Shown here piece after piece: positions 1-9,190 of a stretch of DNA of 64,000 bases. The notes under the pieces were generated by a model. It saw only the letters and a list, made by a program, of their open reading frames with translations. It was not told where the DNA came from and did no database searches. Within the stretch, counting starts at the first letter, position 1; the number at the start of each line of letters is the position of its first letter. Position numbers and translations under genes: made by a program. Source of the DNA: Desulfonatronum thiodismutans (lineage in GTDB: Bacteria > Desulfobacterota > Desulfovibrionia > Desulfovibrionales > Desulfonatronaceae); the NCBI RefSeq assembly GCF_000717475.1, contig NZ_JPIK01000006.1:1-64000 (forward strand), given 5' to 3'.

Positions 1-141
1 CAACCCCGAAAGTTGAGTTCAATACTCATCCCGTTCGTTACGTTCCTTGGCCTCGCGTGAGAAGAATCAGGGCGCTTCTAAAGGAACTTGGGAAAGGAAT
101 CTGGGGAACTTGGGATTTTTCGCGAGTAAGGAGCGACTCGG

Positions 142-168
142 TAAAGATATCGCGAAATTCGCCGATTA
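142..168 (+). promoter_or_regulatory. Sigma-28 (FliA) type promoter of the chemoreceptor gene
   Basis: TAAAGATA at 142-149 and GCCGATTA at 161-168 are separated by 11 bases. This matches the known flagellar sigma-28 consensus (TAAAGTTT, 11 bases, GCCGATAA) at nearly every position. It lies about 56 bases before the chemoreceptor start codon, and chemoreceptors are classic members of this regulon. The rest of bases 1-224 shows no other recognisable feature. Confidence 0.75.
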
Positions 169-224
169 ATGAAGTCCATGATCTGTTCTTCAAAATACTA
201 TAACTTTCCTGGAGTCGTGATCGT

Positions 225-2252
225 ATGCGTGTTCCAATCTTCGGCAAACTGATCGGCATCATCGTCTTGGCGGTCCTTCTGACCAGCGGCGTTCTGTTTT
301 TTACCACCAACCACTATGTCACCAAGGGGTTCGATGAAAAAGCGCTTGAGGAACTGGGCGGGTTCAAGGGTGCCGTGGAGGCGGAAGTCGAGGATTGGGA
401 AGTGTTGCTCGGAACCGTGGGCATGCTCCTGGCCGCTAATTTCGAAGTCCAACACGCCATTGATGAGCACAACACCGGCTTTCTTCGCGCCCTGGCCCGA
501 GATGTGATTGAACAAACCGGGATAGACTTTCTGACCTTTTCCGACGCCCGCGGCGTGGTTGTGGCCAGGGGGCATTCAGAAAATGTCGGAGACAGTGTTG
601 CTGGACAGGTCAACGTCCAAAAGGCTCTGCGGGGTCAGCCCAGCGTGGGTATCGAACAGGGTACGGTGATCAAATTTTCGCTCCGTGCCGGGTATCCGGT
701 CAAGATGGGCGATCGGATCATCGGTGTGATCACGCCGGGATTCGATCTTGGAAACTTTCAGTTCGTCGATGAACTCAAAAAACGCTTCGGCGTGGAAGCC
801 ACGATTTTCGAAGCTGACACCCGTCTGGCCACGACCATCATGCGCGACGGACAGCGGGTCGTGGGGACGAAGATGGACAATCCTCGTGTAATTACCACGG
901 TGTTGCGCGAGCAACGGACATTCTTCGACCGCAATCTCATCCTTGGTCAAAACTACGATACGGCCTACTGGCCACTGATCGACGCCACTGGTCAGATCGG
1001 GGGCATGTTTTTCATCGGGGTCGAGCGCAGCGTCATCGAGCAAACCCAAAACAGCATTCTCATGTCCATTTTGTTGGTCAGCGTGATTATCGGCACGGTG
1101 ATGATCGCCGTGGGCGCATTTTTCGCCCGGACTTTATCCGGCCCCATTGGACGTGCCACCAGTTTTGCCACCTTGGTGGCCCAGGGCCGGTTGGATGAGC
1201 AGCTGGACATCAAGAGTAAGGACGAAATCGGCACATTGGCTCAGGCCTTGAAAACCATGGTGGCCAACTTGAAAGCCAAGATTCAAGAGGCCGACGACAA
1301 GGCCGAAGAAGCCGATCGCAAGGCTCATGAATGCAATTTAGCCACCCAGGAGGCCGAGGAAGCCAAGCGTCAAGCCGAGCAGGCCAAGCGGGACGGAATG
1401 CTTCAGGCCGCGGGGAGTATTGAAGGCGTGGTAGAGCAGATGACGTCGGCCTCCGAGCAGCTTGCCGCCCAGGTGGAGCAGGCCAGCCGCGGGTCCGAGG
1501 AGCAGCGGGCCCGAACCGGGGAGACGGCTACGGCCATGGAGGAGATGAACGCCACGGTCCTGGAAGTGGCCAAGAACGCCTCTCAGGCCGCCGAAGCTTC
1601 GGATCAAGCCCGGACCAAGGCCGAGGCCGGTGCGAAAGTGGTCAGCGACTCTGTCGCCGCCATCAACAAGGTCCAACGACAGGCTGGAGAATTGAAGGAA
1701 AACCTGAACAACCTGGGGCGACAGGCAGAGCAGATTGGTCGGATCATGAACGTGATCGAGGATATCGCGGATCAGACCAACCTCCTGGCTTTGAATGCGG
1801 CCATCGAGGCGGCCCGGGCCGGGGACGCGGGACGCGGGTTCGCCGTGGTGGCCGACGAGGTGCGCAAGCTGGCGGAAAAAACCATGAACGCCACCAAGGA
1901 AGTGGGCGACGCCATTTCCGCCATCCAGGAGGGCACCCGGAACAACATCCAAGGTATGGACCAGTCCATGGTCGCGATTGAGGACGCCACGCAGCTGGCC
2001 AACAAATCGGGCGAAGCCTTGAAGGAAATCCTGGGATTGGCCGAGCAGGCCGCGGATCAGGTCCGATCCATTGCTACGGCGGCTGAAGAGCAGTCCGCCA
2101 CCAGTGAGGAGATCAACCGCGGGGTGGAGGACATCAACAGGATTGCCTCGGAAACCAGCGAGGTCATGAACCAGTCCGCTCAGGCCATCTCCGAAGTGGC
2201 CAGGCAGGCTCAGGAGCTGCAAAACCTTGTCCGGGAACTGAAGAGCGTTTAG
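225..2252 (+). CDS. Methyl-accepting chemotaxis protein, Cache-type sensor
   Basis: This is a membrane chemoreceptor that controls CheA activity through CheW. Of 675 residues, about 8-28 form the first membrane helix, about 30-275 the periplasmic sensor domain (size and pattern fit a Cache domain) and about 276-301 the second membrane helix. A HAMP linker and a long coiled coil follow. The signalling tip near residues 512-555 reads [20 protein letters not shown] and then [18 protein letters not shown], the hallmark of the family. No CxxCH heme motif is present, unlike the second chemoreceptor in this window. A cheW gene follows after 77 bases, and a sigma-28 promoter precedes it. The ligand cannot be told from sequence. 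Confidence 0.95.
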   Translation: MRVPIFGKLIGIIVLAVLLTSGVLFFTTNHYVTKGFDEKALEELGGFKGAVEAEVEDWEVLLGTVGMLLAANFEVQHAIDEHNTGFLRALARDVIEQTGIDFLTFSDARGVVVARGHSENVGDSVAGQVNVQKALRGQPSVGIEQGTVIKFSLRAGYPVKMGDRIIGVITPGFDLGNFQFVDELKKRFGVEATIFEADTRLATTIMRDGQRVVGTKMDNPRVITTVLREQRTFFDRNLILGQNYDTAYWPLIDATGQIGGMFFIGVERSVIEQTQNSILMSILLVSVIIGTVMIAVGAFFARTLSGPIGRATSFATLVAQGRLDEQLDIKSKDEIGTLAQALKTMVANLKAKIQEADDKAEEADRKAHECNLATQEAEEAKRQAEQAKRDGMLQAAGSIEGVVEQMTSASEQLAAQVEQASRGSEEQRARTGETATAMEEMNATVLEVAKNASQAAEASDQARTKAEAGAKVVSDSVAAINKVQRQAGELKENLNNLGRQAEQIGRIMNVIEDIADQTNLLALNAAIEAARAGDAGRGFAVVADEVRKLAEKTMNATKEVGDAISAIQEGTRNNIQGMDQSMVAIEDATQLANKSGEALKEILGLAEQAADQVRSIATAAEEQSATSEEINRGVEDINRIASETSEVMNQSAQAISEVARQAQELQNLVRELKSV

Positions 2253-2329
2253 TGTTGCCGGTCTGCGTTTCAGGTGATAGGACGATTCCAAACAGTCACT
2301 GAGCCGTTCACCGCTTAGGGAGAAATCAC

Positions 2330-2812
2330 ATGCAAGAACACTATGCCCGGCAGGAAAAGGACAGCGCCCTGCTCCAACTGGTTACCTTTCACATCGGCGA
2401 CGAAGAATTCGGTGTGGAGATCCTCAAGGTGCAGGAGATCATTCGGATGATGGGCATCACCCGGGTGCCCAAAGCCCCGGATTTCGTGGAGGGCGTGATT
2501 AATCTGCGCGGCAAGGTCATCCCGATCATCGACTTGCGCAAGCGCTTCGGCATGGCCGCCCAGGAGCACGACAAACATACCCGGATCATCGTTATCGAGA
2601 TCAACACCGTCATCATCGGCTTCGTGGTGGATTCGGTCTCCGAGGTGCTGCGCATCCCGGCGAACACCGTGGAACCGCCACCGCCGATCATCTCCGGCAT
2701 CGAGTCCGAATACATCAGCGGTGTGGGCAAGCTGGCCGACCGCCTGCTGATCCTGCTGGACCTGGACCGGCTGCTGAGCAAAGGCGAGCAGAACCTGCTC
2801 TCCGGATTGTAG
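2330..2812 (+). CDS. cheW: Chemotaxis coupling protein CheW
   Basis: CheW bridges chemoreceptors and the kinase CheA at the inner membrane. The 160-residue protein is a single CheW domain: LVTFHIGDEEFGVEILKVQE begins near residue 17, followed by the conserved VINLRGKVIPIIDLRKRFG segment and VDSVSEVLRI. The length is normal for a stand-alone CheW. It starts 8 bases after a GGGAG ribosome site and lies directly downstream of the chemoreceptor gene, so the two are probably co-transcribed and end at the terminator at 2853-2888. It may be a receptor-dedicated CheW paralog, since no other che genes are nearby. Confidence 0.93.
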   Translation: MQEHYARQEKDSALLQLVTFHIGDEEFGVEILKVQEIIRMMGITRVPKAPDFVEGVINLRGKVIPIIDLRKRFGMAAQEHDKHTRIIVIEINTVIIGFVVDSVSEVLRIPANTVEPPPPIISGIESEYISGVGKLADRLLILLDLDRLLSKGEQNLLSGL

Positions 2813-2852
2813 GACGCCACTATCTTCCCGACTCTGTCTTTCCCTCCCCTTT

Positions 2853-2888
2853 GCCCCGAGGCGGTTTGTTCCGTCTCGGGGCTTTTTT
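2853..2888 (+). terminator. Intrinsic terminator after cheW
   Basis: GCCCCGAG at 2853-2860 pairs with CTCGGGGC at 2875-2882, and six T follow. It ends the chemoreceptor-cheW unit and argues against the far upstream in-frame hypF start at 2898. Confidence 0.9.
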
Positions 2889-2948
2889 GATTTTTCCATG
2901 AAGGATGTTTTCCCAGCCTGGACCGTAAAAAATGCCCCGTCCGCACCC

Positions 2949-5282
2949 ATGCACTTTCTAACGCGTCATCGTCTCGTGGCCACCGGCCAGGTTCAGGGCG
3001 TGGGCTTCCGGCCCACGGTGTACAAGCTGGCCCTGGAAGCCGGGTTGACCGGGTTCGTGCGCAACGCACCCGAAGGAGTGCTCATCGAGGTCCAGGGGCC
3101 GGACTTCGCGGCTTCCTCCTTCAGCGACCGACTCCGGCAATCCCTGCCCCCTCTGGCACGGATCACCGCCCTGGAAACCGAACGGATCGCGCCCCAACCG
3201 GAGGAGGCGGACTTCCGGATTCTGCAAAGTACGGCGGGAGAAGGCCACCAGGTGCTCATCAGTCCGGATACGGCCACCTGCGAGGACTGCCTGCGGGAAC
3301 TGTTCGACCCGCGGGATCGCCGCTATCGCTACCCTTTCATCAATTGCACCAATTGCGGGCCGCGCCTGACCATCACCCGAAGCATCCCCTACGATCGGCC
3401 CATGACCTCCATGGCCTGTTTCCCGCAGTGTCCTGACTGCCTGCGGGAGTACGAAGACCCATTGGATCGCCGGTTTCACGCCCAGCCCAACTGCTGTCCT
3501 GCCTGCGGGCCGCGGGTCTGGCTGAGTTCGCCGTCGGGGGAACGCTTGGCCGAAGGGGGCTCGGCAATGAGCGCGGCGGCTGCGGCCCTGGCCGCAGGAA
3601 AAATCCTGGCTGTGAAAGGGCTGGGCGGATTTCATCTGGTCTGCGACGCAGGCGACGACGCGGCCGTGGCCGAGTTGCGACGGCGCAAGCAACGCTGGGA
3701 AAAGCCTCTGGCCGTGGTGGCTCCGGACCTGGAAACCGCCCTCAGGGTGGTGGAGGCGGACCCGGCGGAGCGGGAGTTTTTGTTGTCCGCCCAACGGCCC
3801 ATTGTCCTCTTGCCGCGTCTGACTTCCGCCGCCGGGCCGACTCTCTCGAAGCATCTGGCCCCGGACACGGACCGGCTGGGGCTGATGCTGCCCTACACGC
3901 CCTTGCACCATGTCCTGTTGGACGCATTCCGGGAAGCGGTCGGGGCAAAACGGCTCTCGATCCTGGTGGCGACTTCCGGCAACCTGAGCAGCGAACCCAT
4001 CGCCCTGGGCAACCGGGAAGCCCTGGAACGCCTTGCGCCCTTGGCCGATCTGTTCCTGCTCCACGACCGGGACATCCTGATCCGCTGCGACGATTCGGTG
4101 CTGCGCGTGAACGGGAAAACAAAACGGCCAGAATTGTTCCGAAGGGCCAGGGGGTACACGCCGTCGCCGATTTTCCTGAACCGCGGCGGCCCGTGCGTGC
4201 TGGGGCTGGGGCCGGAACTCAAGGCGACGATCTGCCTGACCAAGGGTGACCAAGCCTTTATCAGCCAGCACGTCGGAGACCTGACCAACCTGGAAACGTA
4301 CGCGTTTTATCAGGATACCATCCGCCATATGCGGACCATTTTGCGGGTCCAGCCCGAGTTGCTGGTCGCGGATCAGCACCCGGACTACATGAGTACCGGC
4401 CATGGCAAGGATCTGAGCGAGCAACAGGGAGTTCCCCTGGCCCAGGTGCAACACCACGTGGCCCATATCCTCGCGGTCCTGGCTGAAAACCGGCATGAGG
4501 AGCCCAGCCTGGGTCTGGCTTTGGACGGGGCCGGACTGGGCACGAACCGGACCATCTGGGGAGGTGAGGCCCTGCTGGTGGACCCGCGGAACGGGGAATT
4601 CAGTCGAGCGGCCCACTTCACGCCGGTGGTCCAGCCAGGCGGCGAGGCCGCGGCCCGGGAGCCCTGGCGTATGGCCAGGAGTTATTTGTGGAGCATCGGG
4701 ATCACGGCCCCTGAAAATCGGCCCTGGCCCTGGCTGGTCGAACACGCCCAAGCCGACGCCTTTGTCGGAACCATGCTCCTAAAAGGGATCAACTGTCCGA
4801 CGACTACCAGCTGCGGTCGCCTGTTCGACGCCGTGGCCGGCCTGCTCGGTCTGAAGCACGTCATGGCCTACGAAGGACAGGCCGCGATTCTTCTGGAACG
4901 GGCACAACACCTCGACGACCAGTCCGCGCCCTACGCCTGCCCGGTCCTGGCCGACTGTGATCCGGTACAGTTGGACACTTTGCTGCTGTTCCGCCAGGTT
5001 CATGCCGACTGGGAGGCCGGGAAACCGGTCGGAACGATCAGTCGGCGTTTCCATTTGGGCTTGATCCGCGGTCTGGCCGAACTCGCGGCCTTGCTGGCCG
5101 AGCAATCCGGTACGCGCACCGTGGGCCTGAGCGGAGGAGTGATGCAAAACGCCACCCTGAGCACGCTGCTGCCCCAAGCCCTGTCCCGGCGCGGCCTGAC
5201 ACCGCTGACCCACGCCCACCTCCCTCCCAACGACGCCTGCATTTCCCTGGGCCAGGCCATCTACGGCAAAATCCTGAGTTGA
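2949..5282 (+). CDS. hypF: [NiFe]-hydrogenase maturation carbamoyltransferase HypF
   Basis: HypF makes a carbamoyl group from carbamoyl phosphate and ATP and passes it to HypE, which supplies the cyanide ligands of the [NiFe] centre. The protein has about 777 residues. An acylphosphatase domain (GQVQGVGFRPTVYK) comes first. Two zinc-finger-like units follow (CEDCLREL with CTNCGPR, and CPDCLREY with CCPACGPR). Then come a YrdC-like domain (KGLGGFHLVCDA) and a Kae1-like C-terminal domain with HHVAHILAVL and LSGGVMQN. I chose the ATG at 2949 because family proteins start just before the acylphosphatase domain; an in-frame ATG at 2898 adds 17 residues without similarity. No other hyp gene is nearby, so it is an orphan copy at this locus. 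Confidence 0.95.
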   Translation: MHFLTRHRLVATGQVQGVGFRPTVYKLALEAGLTGFVRNAPEGVLIEVQGPDFAASSFSDRLRQSLPPLARITALETERIAPQPEEADFRILQSTAGEGHQVLISPDTATCEDCLRELFDPRDRRYRYPFINCTNCGPRLTITRSIPYDRPMTSMACFPQCPDCLREYEDPLDRRFHAQPNCCPACGPRVWLSSPSGERLAEGGSAMSAAAAALAAGKILAVKGLGGFHLVCDAGDDAAVAELRRRKQRWEKPLAVVAPDLETALRVVEADPAEREFLLSAQRPIVLLPRLTSAAGPTLSKHLAPDTDRLGLMLPYTPLHHVLLDAFREAVGAKRLSILVATSGNLSSEPIALGNREALERLAPLADLFLLHDRDILIRCDDSVLRVNGKTKRPELFRRARGYTPSPIFLNRGGPCVLGLGPELKATICLTKGDQAFISQHVGDLTNLETYAFYQDTIRHMRTILRVQPELLVADQHPDYMSTGHGKDLSEQQGVPLAQVQHHVAHILAVLAENRHEEPSLGLALDGAGLGTNRTIWGGEALLVDPRNGEFSRAAHFTPVVQPGGEAAAREPWRMARSYLWSIGITAPENRPWPWLVEHAQADAFVGTMLLKGINCPTTTSCGRLFDAVAGLLGLKHVMAYEGQAAILLERAQHLDDQSAPYACPVLADCDPVQLDTLLLFRQVHADWEAGKPVGTISRRFHLGLIRGLAELAALLAEQSGTRTVGLSGGVMQNATLSTLLPQALSRRGLTPLTHAHLPPNDACISLGQAIYGKILS

Positions 5283-5296
5283 GCTCATTTCCGACG

Positions 5297-5377
5297 CTGG
5301 ATTCCCGCCTTCGCGGGAATGACGTGTTTTTCCATGCCGTCTCCGAATCAGTCATACCCGCGAAGGCGGGTATCCAG
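5297..5377. repeat. REP-like inverted repeat pair
   Basis: Two 27-base arms, 5297-5323 and 5351-5377, are inverted copies that match at 25 of 27 positions, with a 27-base spacer. Each arm also folds on itself (CCCGCcttcGCGGG). This resembles the dispersed REP family built around CCCGCGAAGGCGGG seen in many proteobacteria. It lies 15 bases after hypF and could act as its transcript end. Confidence 0.8.
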
Positions 5378-5410
5378 GCCGTATTTCCTCGGATGAGCTG
5401 AATAGTTACC

Positions 5411-5452
5411 TTTCGATTTGGATTTCGATCGCGATTTCGATTTCGATTTCGA
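5411..5452. repeat. Hexamer array, seven units of TTTCGA-like sequence
   Basis: Seven consecutive 6-base units occupy 42 bases. Five are exactly TTTCGA; the second is TTTGGA and the fourth TCGCGA. The array lies between the REP-like element and the dehydrogenase gene. Copy number may vary between strains. Confidence 0.85.
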
Positions 5453-5556
5453 TGAGAACGGATTTGTCCCGGACTCACCAAAAAAGTCGCCTTGTCTTTC
5501 CACGTCGTCTTGACTAACATTTTTTGTTTTTCGCCTTTTTCAAGTTGGTACCCATC

Positions 5557-8500
5557 ATGACCCAGCGCGGACCTCATCTTTCCGTCCCTCATATCCGTCT
5601 TCTGCCCCGAGTTTTCAACCTGACCCAGGACCAGGTCGAGTCCTGGCCGGAAAGCGTACGCACCTTGGCCGTGGACCTGGCCGCCGAGTTGTTTTTGCTG
5701 CGCTACAACCCTTTCATCCCGCAGGAAATGGTTCGCGGCAGCGTGGATAATCAGTTGGCGGTCATTGTCCCGTCCCTGGCGCCGGAGTATGCCACGGCCC
5801 TGCAAGAGGCCGTGGAGCATTTTTGGCGGGACTATGAAGCGGAGCAGTTGTTCAAACAAAACCTGATCAAGCGTCTGCGGCAGTGTCTGCCGGAAGAGTG
5901 CATCAACAATCAGCCCAATGCCTTGGTGGAGTGCTCCACGGACGCCACGGACCTGCGCCTGGAACTGCCCTTGCTCGTTCTGGCGCCGGAAAATACGGAA
6001 CAGGTCCAGTGCATCGTCCGACTTGCCAATGAACTGGAGTTCAGTCTCGTGCCTCGGGGCGGAGGATCCGGCCTGACCGGCGGGGCCATCCCGGCCGGAC
6101 GGAGGACGGTGATTCTCAGCCTGAGCCGGATGAAGGCCGTTTTGAACATCGACGTTCAGGAAAAGGTTTTGTGCGCCCAGAGCGGGATGATCACCCTGAA
6201 CGCGATCCAGGCCGCGGCGGCCCAGGGATTGTTGTTCACCGTGGACCCGGCCTCCAAGGCCGCCTCGTCCCTGGGCGGCAATATTTCCGAGAACGCCGGA
6301 GGCCCCTTTGCCTTCGAGTACGGGACCACGCTGGACAACATTCTCAGTTACGTGATGGTCCTGCCCAGTGGAGAGCGGATCGAGGTGCGCCGCAAGAACC
6401 ATCCCCGGCACAAGATCCTGTCCCATGAAAACGCGATTTTTGAAATCCTGGACGACCAGGGTCGGGTTACGGAGACCATTGCTCTGCACGGCGACGAGAT
6501 CCGGGGCGCGAATCTGGGCAAGGACGTATCCAACAAGTATCTGGGCGGGTTGCCGGGCATTCAGAAGGAGGGCGTGGACGGGGTGATCACCGAGGCCTGC
6601 TTCACCCTGTATCCTCAGCCGGTCTTCTCCCGGACCCTGTGTCTGGAATTCTACGGGCGGAGCATGCACCCGGCCATGTTGGTGATCAACGATCTGGTGG
6701 GCATGCGCGATACCATCCGGGAGCAGGGCGACTTGGTCAAGATGTCCGCTTTGGAGGAGTTCGGGCCGAAGTACGTTCAGGCCATCGAGTACCAGAAAAA
6801 ATCCTCCCGCTACGAAGGCGACCCCATCTCCGTGCTGCTGATCCAGATGGATTCCGACGACGAGGCGGCCCTGGACGGGGCGGTAGACATGGTGGTGGAC
6901 ATTGTCGGGCCGTACGAGAACGTGGAGGTGTTCACGGCCACGGACGCCCGGCAGGCCGAGGTGTTCTGGGAGGACCGGCACCGGCTGAGCGCCATCACCC
7001 GCCGGACCAGCGGATTCAAGATCAACGAGGACATCGTCATCCCCTTGAAGGTGATCCCGGAGTTTTCCGATTTCCTGGAACAGTTGAACCTGCGCTATCT
7101 GGCCAAGGCCTACCGCAAGGCGCTCCAGGAAGTGGGCGGGCTGGAAGGCCTGCCGGACAGCGACGAATTCGTGGAGATGGAACTGGACTACTGCGCCCGG
7201 ATTCTGCGTGGGGAGATCACGGCCAAGGAGCTGTCCGACCAGGAGTTCGAGATCCAGACCCAGTTTTTTTTCCAGGACTTGCGCAATCGCTATCCTCGCC
7301 GACAGCCCGAGCTGGACGCCATCCTTTCTCGAATGCGCGGAACCCGGGTCATCGTGGCCAACCACATGCACGCCGGGGACGGCAACTGTCACGTGAACAT
7401 TCCGGTGAACTCCAATGACCCGCACATGCTGCACCAGGCCGAGGAAGCGGCCGGCGAGGTCTTCAAAAAGGTTTTGGAACTCAAGGGAGCGGTGTCCGGG
7501 GAGCACGGCATCGGGATCACCAAGATCGCCTTTCTGCCCGAGGAAAAGATCAAGGCCCTCAAGGCCTATAAAGCCAAGATCGATCCCGGAAACATCATCA
7601 ATCCCGGCAAACTGACCAGCCGCGAGCAGCCGGTCCAGCCGTTCACCTTTTCCTTCAACCGTCTGATCCAGGATCTGCGCCAGAGCGGCTTGCCGGAACG
7701 GGCGCGGCTGATCAAGCTGCTGACCACCATCCAGACCTGCTCCCGGTGCGGCAAATGCAAGCAGGTCTGCCCTATGTATCTCCCGGAAAAGGGGCTGTTG
7801 TTCCATCCCCGGAACAAGAACATCAGCATGGGGGCGATGATCGAGGCGGTGTTCTACACCCAGCTCCAGTCCGGACAGCCGGATCAGCGTCTGCTCAAGG
7901 AACTGGGGCGGCTGATGGAACACTGCACGGGCTGCGGCAAATGCATGTCCGCCTGCCCGGTGAAGATCAACACCCCGGACGTGATCCTGGATCTGCGCGG
8001 CTACCTCAAGGGCAAGGGCGCGGACGGACATCCCTTCAAGAATCGCATCCTGGACTATATGGCCAAGGATCCGGCTTGCCGCCTGCCCAAGGCGGCCAAG
8101 TTCCTGGCCGTGGGCCAGGCCATTCAGAACACGGCCGTGGGGCTGATCCCCTCCAGATGGCGTCGACGGGCTGAGAGTCCGCTGCTTCAGGGCAAGGGGC
8201 CAAGCATGGAGATGAAGAACCTGTCCGAGAGCCTGAACCTGGGCAAGGGCGGCGTCTTTCTTCCGGCCGGCAACGGCGGCTCGATCCCGGACAAGGAGAC
8301 CGTGCTTTACTTTCCCGGTTGCGGAGCCGGGCTCTTTTTTCGCTCCATCGGGCTGGCCACCATCTCCCTGTTGCTGGACGCGGACTGTCAGGTCATTCTT
8401 CCCGAATCCCATCTGTGCTGCGGGTATCCGCTGCTGGCCGGCGGCGGCGAGCAGGCCTTCGGGGCCAATCGGGAGCGGAACATCGCCGCGCTGAACCGCT

Positions 8501-9147
8501 TGCTGAACAAAACCAGAGCCCAGGGTTTCACGGTGTCCCACGTGATCACGGCCTGCGGTTCCTGCCGGACGGGGTTGCGCGATTACAATCTGGCCTCCTC
8601 CGGTCCGGTCTTGGAACTCCAGGATGCGCTGCAATTTCTGCTGCAACGCATCAGCTCAAAACAAGGGCGGAAACAAGGCCCAAAACAGGGTAAATCGCTG
8701 ATCCAGTCTCTCCAGGCCGATGGTGCGCGCGAACTGCTCTACCACGCCGCGTGTCACGCTGAATGGTCCGGAGTGGAGGGCGTCAAGGCGGCCCGCATTT
8801 ATTCAGAAGCACTGGGCAAGCTCCTGGACGCCAAGGTCCGCGTCAGCCCGCACTGCTGCGGGGAGAGCGGCCTGGGGGCCATGACCTCTCCGGCCATCTA
8901 CAACAAGCTGCGCCGACGCAAGATCGACCAACTACGCACGGACATCAGCCAGGTGGAATCTCCTGCTCCGATCCTTGTCGGATGCCCGTCCTGCCGCATC
9001 GGGCTGACCAGATGCCTGAACGAGCTGGGACGCCCGCGGGAGGTCCGGCATACCCTCGAATACCTCGCCTCCCTGCTCGGCGGGAAAGACTGGGAAAAGA
9101 ACGCCGTCAAACGTATTGTCCAGGCCCGGTTTGTTCCGGAGCGGTGA
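5557..9147 (+). CDS. FAD-linked oxidase fused to ferredoxin and CCG domains, D-lactate dehydrogenase-like
   Basis: This is probably a membrane-associated 2-hydroxyacid (D-lactate) dehydrogenase that passes electrons through Fe-S clusters. The protein has about 1196 residues. The FAD-binding PCMH domain has PRGGGSGLTGG near residue 166. The FAD-oxidase C-terminal domain has HAGDGNCHVNIPV near 605 and GEHGIGITK near 648. Two 4Fe-4S motifs follow, CSRCGKCKQVCP near 728 and CTGCGKCMSACP near 789. Two cysteine-rich CCG domains end the protein (CCGYP near 955, CCGESGLG near 1099). It thus combines GlcD/Dld and GlcF/LldE-like parts in one chain, an architecture known from Desulfovibrio. I chose the ATG at 5557; a TTG at 5524 would add a hydrophobic stretch that does not look native. 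Substrate is inferred. Confidence 0.88.
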   Translation: MTQRGPHLSVPHIRLLPRVFNLTQDQVESWPESVRTLAVDLAAELFLLRYNPFIPQEMVRGSVDNQLAVIVPSLAPEYATALQEAVEHFWRDYEAEQLFKQNLIKRLRQCLPEECINNQPNALVECSTDATDLRLELPLLVLAPENTEQVQCIVRLANELEFSLVPRGGGSGLTGGAIPAGRRTVILSLSRMKAVLNIDVQEKVLCAQSGMITLNAIQAAAAQGLLFTVDPASKAASSLGGNISENAGGPFAFEYGTTLDNILSYVMVLPSGERIEVRRKNHPRHKILSHENAIFEILDDQGRVTETIALHGDEIRGANLGKDVSNKYLGGLPGIQKEGVDGVITEACFTLYPQPVFSRTLCLEFYGRSMHPAMLVINDLVGMRDTIREQGDLVKMSALEEFGPKYVQAIEYQKKSSRYEGDPISVLLIQMDSDDEAALDGAVDMVVDIVGPYENVEVFTATDARQAEVFWEDRHRLSAITRRTSGFKINEDIVIPLKVIPEFSDFLEQLNLRYLAKAYRKALQEVGGLEGLPDSDEFVEMELDYCARILRGEITAKELSDQEFEIQTQFFFQDLRNRYPRRQPELDAILSRMRGTRVIVANHMHAGDGNCHVNIPVNSNDPHMLHQAEEAAGEVFKKVLELKGAVSGEHGIGITKIAFLPEEKIKALKAYKAKIDPGNIINPGKLTSREQPVQPFTFSFNRLIQDLRQSGLPERARLIKLLTTIQTCSRCGKCKQVCPMYLPEKGLLFHPRNKNISMGAMIEAVFYTQLQSGQPDQRLLKELGRLMEHCTGCGKCMSACPVKINTPDVILDLRGYLKGKGADGHPFKNRILDYMAKDPACRLPKAAKFLAVGQAIQNTAVGLIPSRWRRRAESPLLQGKGPSMEMKNLSESLNLGKGGVFLPAGNGGSIPDKETVLYFPGCGAGLFFRSIGLATISLLLDADCQVILPESHLCCGYPLLAGGGEQAFGANRERNIAALNRLLNKTRAQGFTVSHVITACGSCRTGLRDYNLASSGPVLELQDALQFLLQRISSKQGRKQGPKQGKSLIQSLQADGARELLYHAACHAEWSGVEGVKAARIYSEALGKLLDAKVRVSPHCCGESGLGAMTSPAIYNKLRRRKIDQLRTDISQVESPAPILVGCPSCRIGLTRCLNELGRPREVRHTLEYLASLLGGKDWEKNAVKRIVQARFVPER

Positions 9148-9190
9148 GACGTTATCATATAACCATCTAGCAAAAGGAGCCCTGTCCACC

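Noticed and set aside
5038..8646. A very long open frame on the minus strand opposite the dehydrogenase gene
   Set aside because: Its translation is low-complexity and rich in Gln, His, Gly and Arg without family motifs. The plus strand has clear FAD and Fe-S motifs. It is an artefact of GC-rich codon use.
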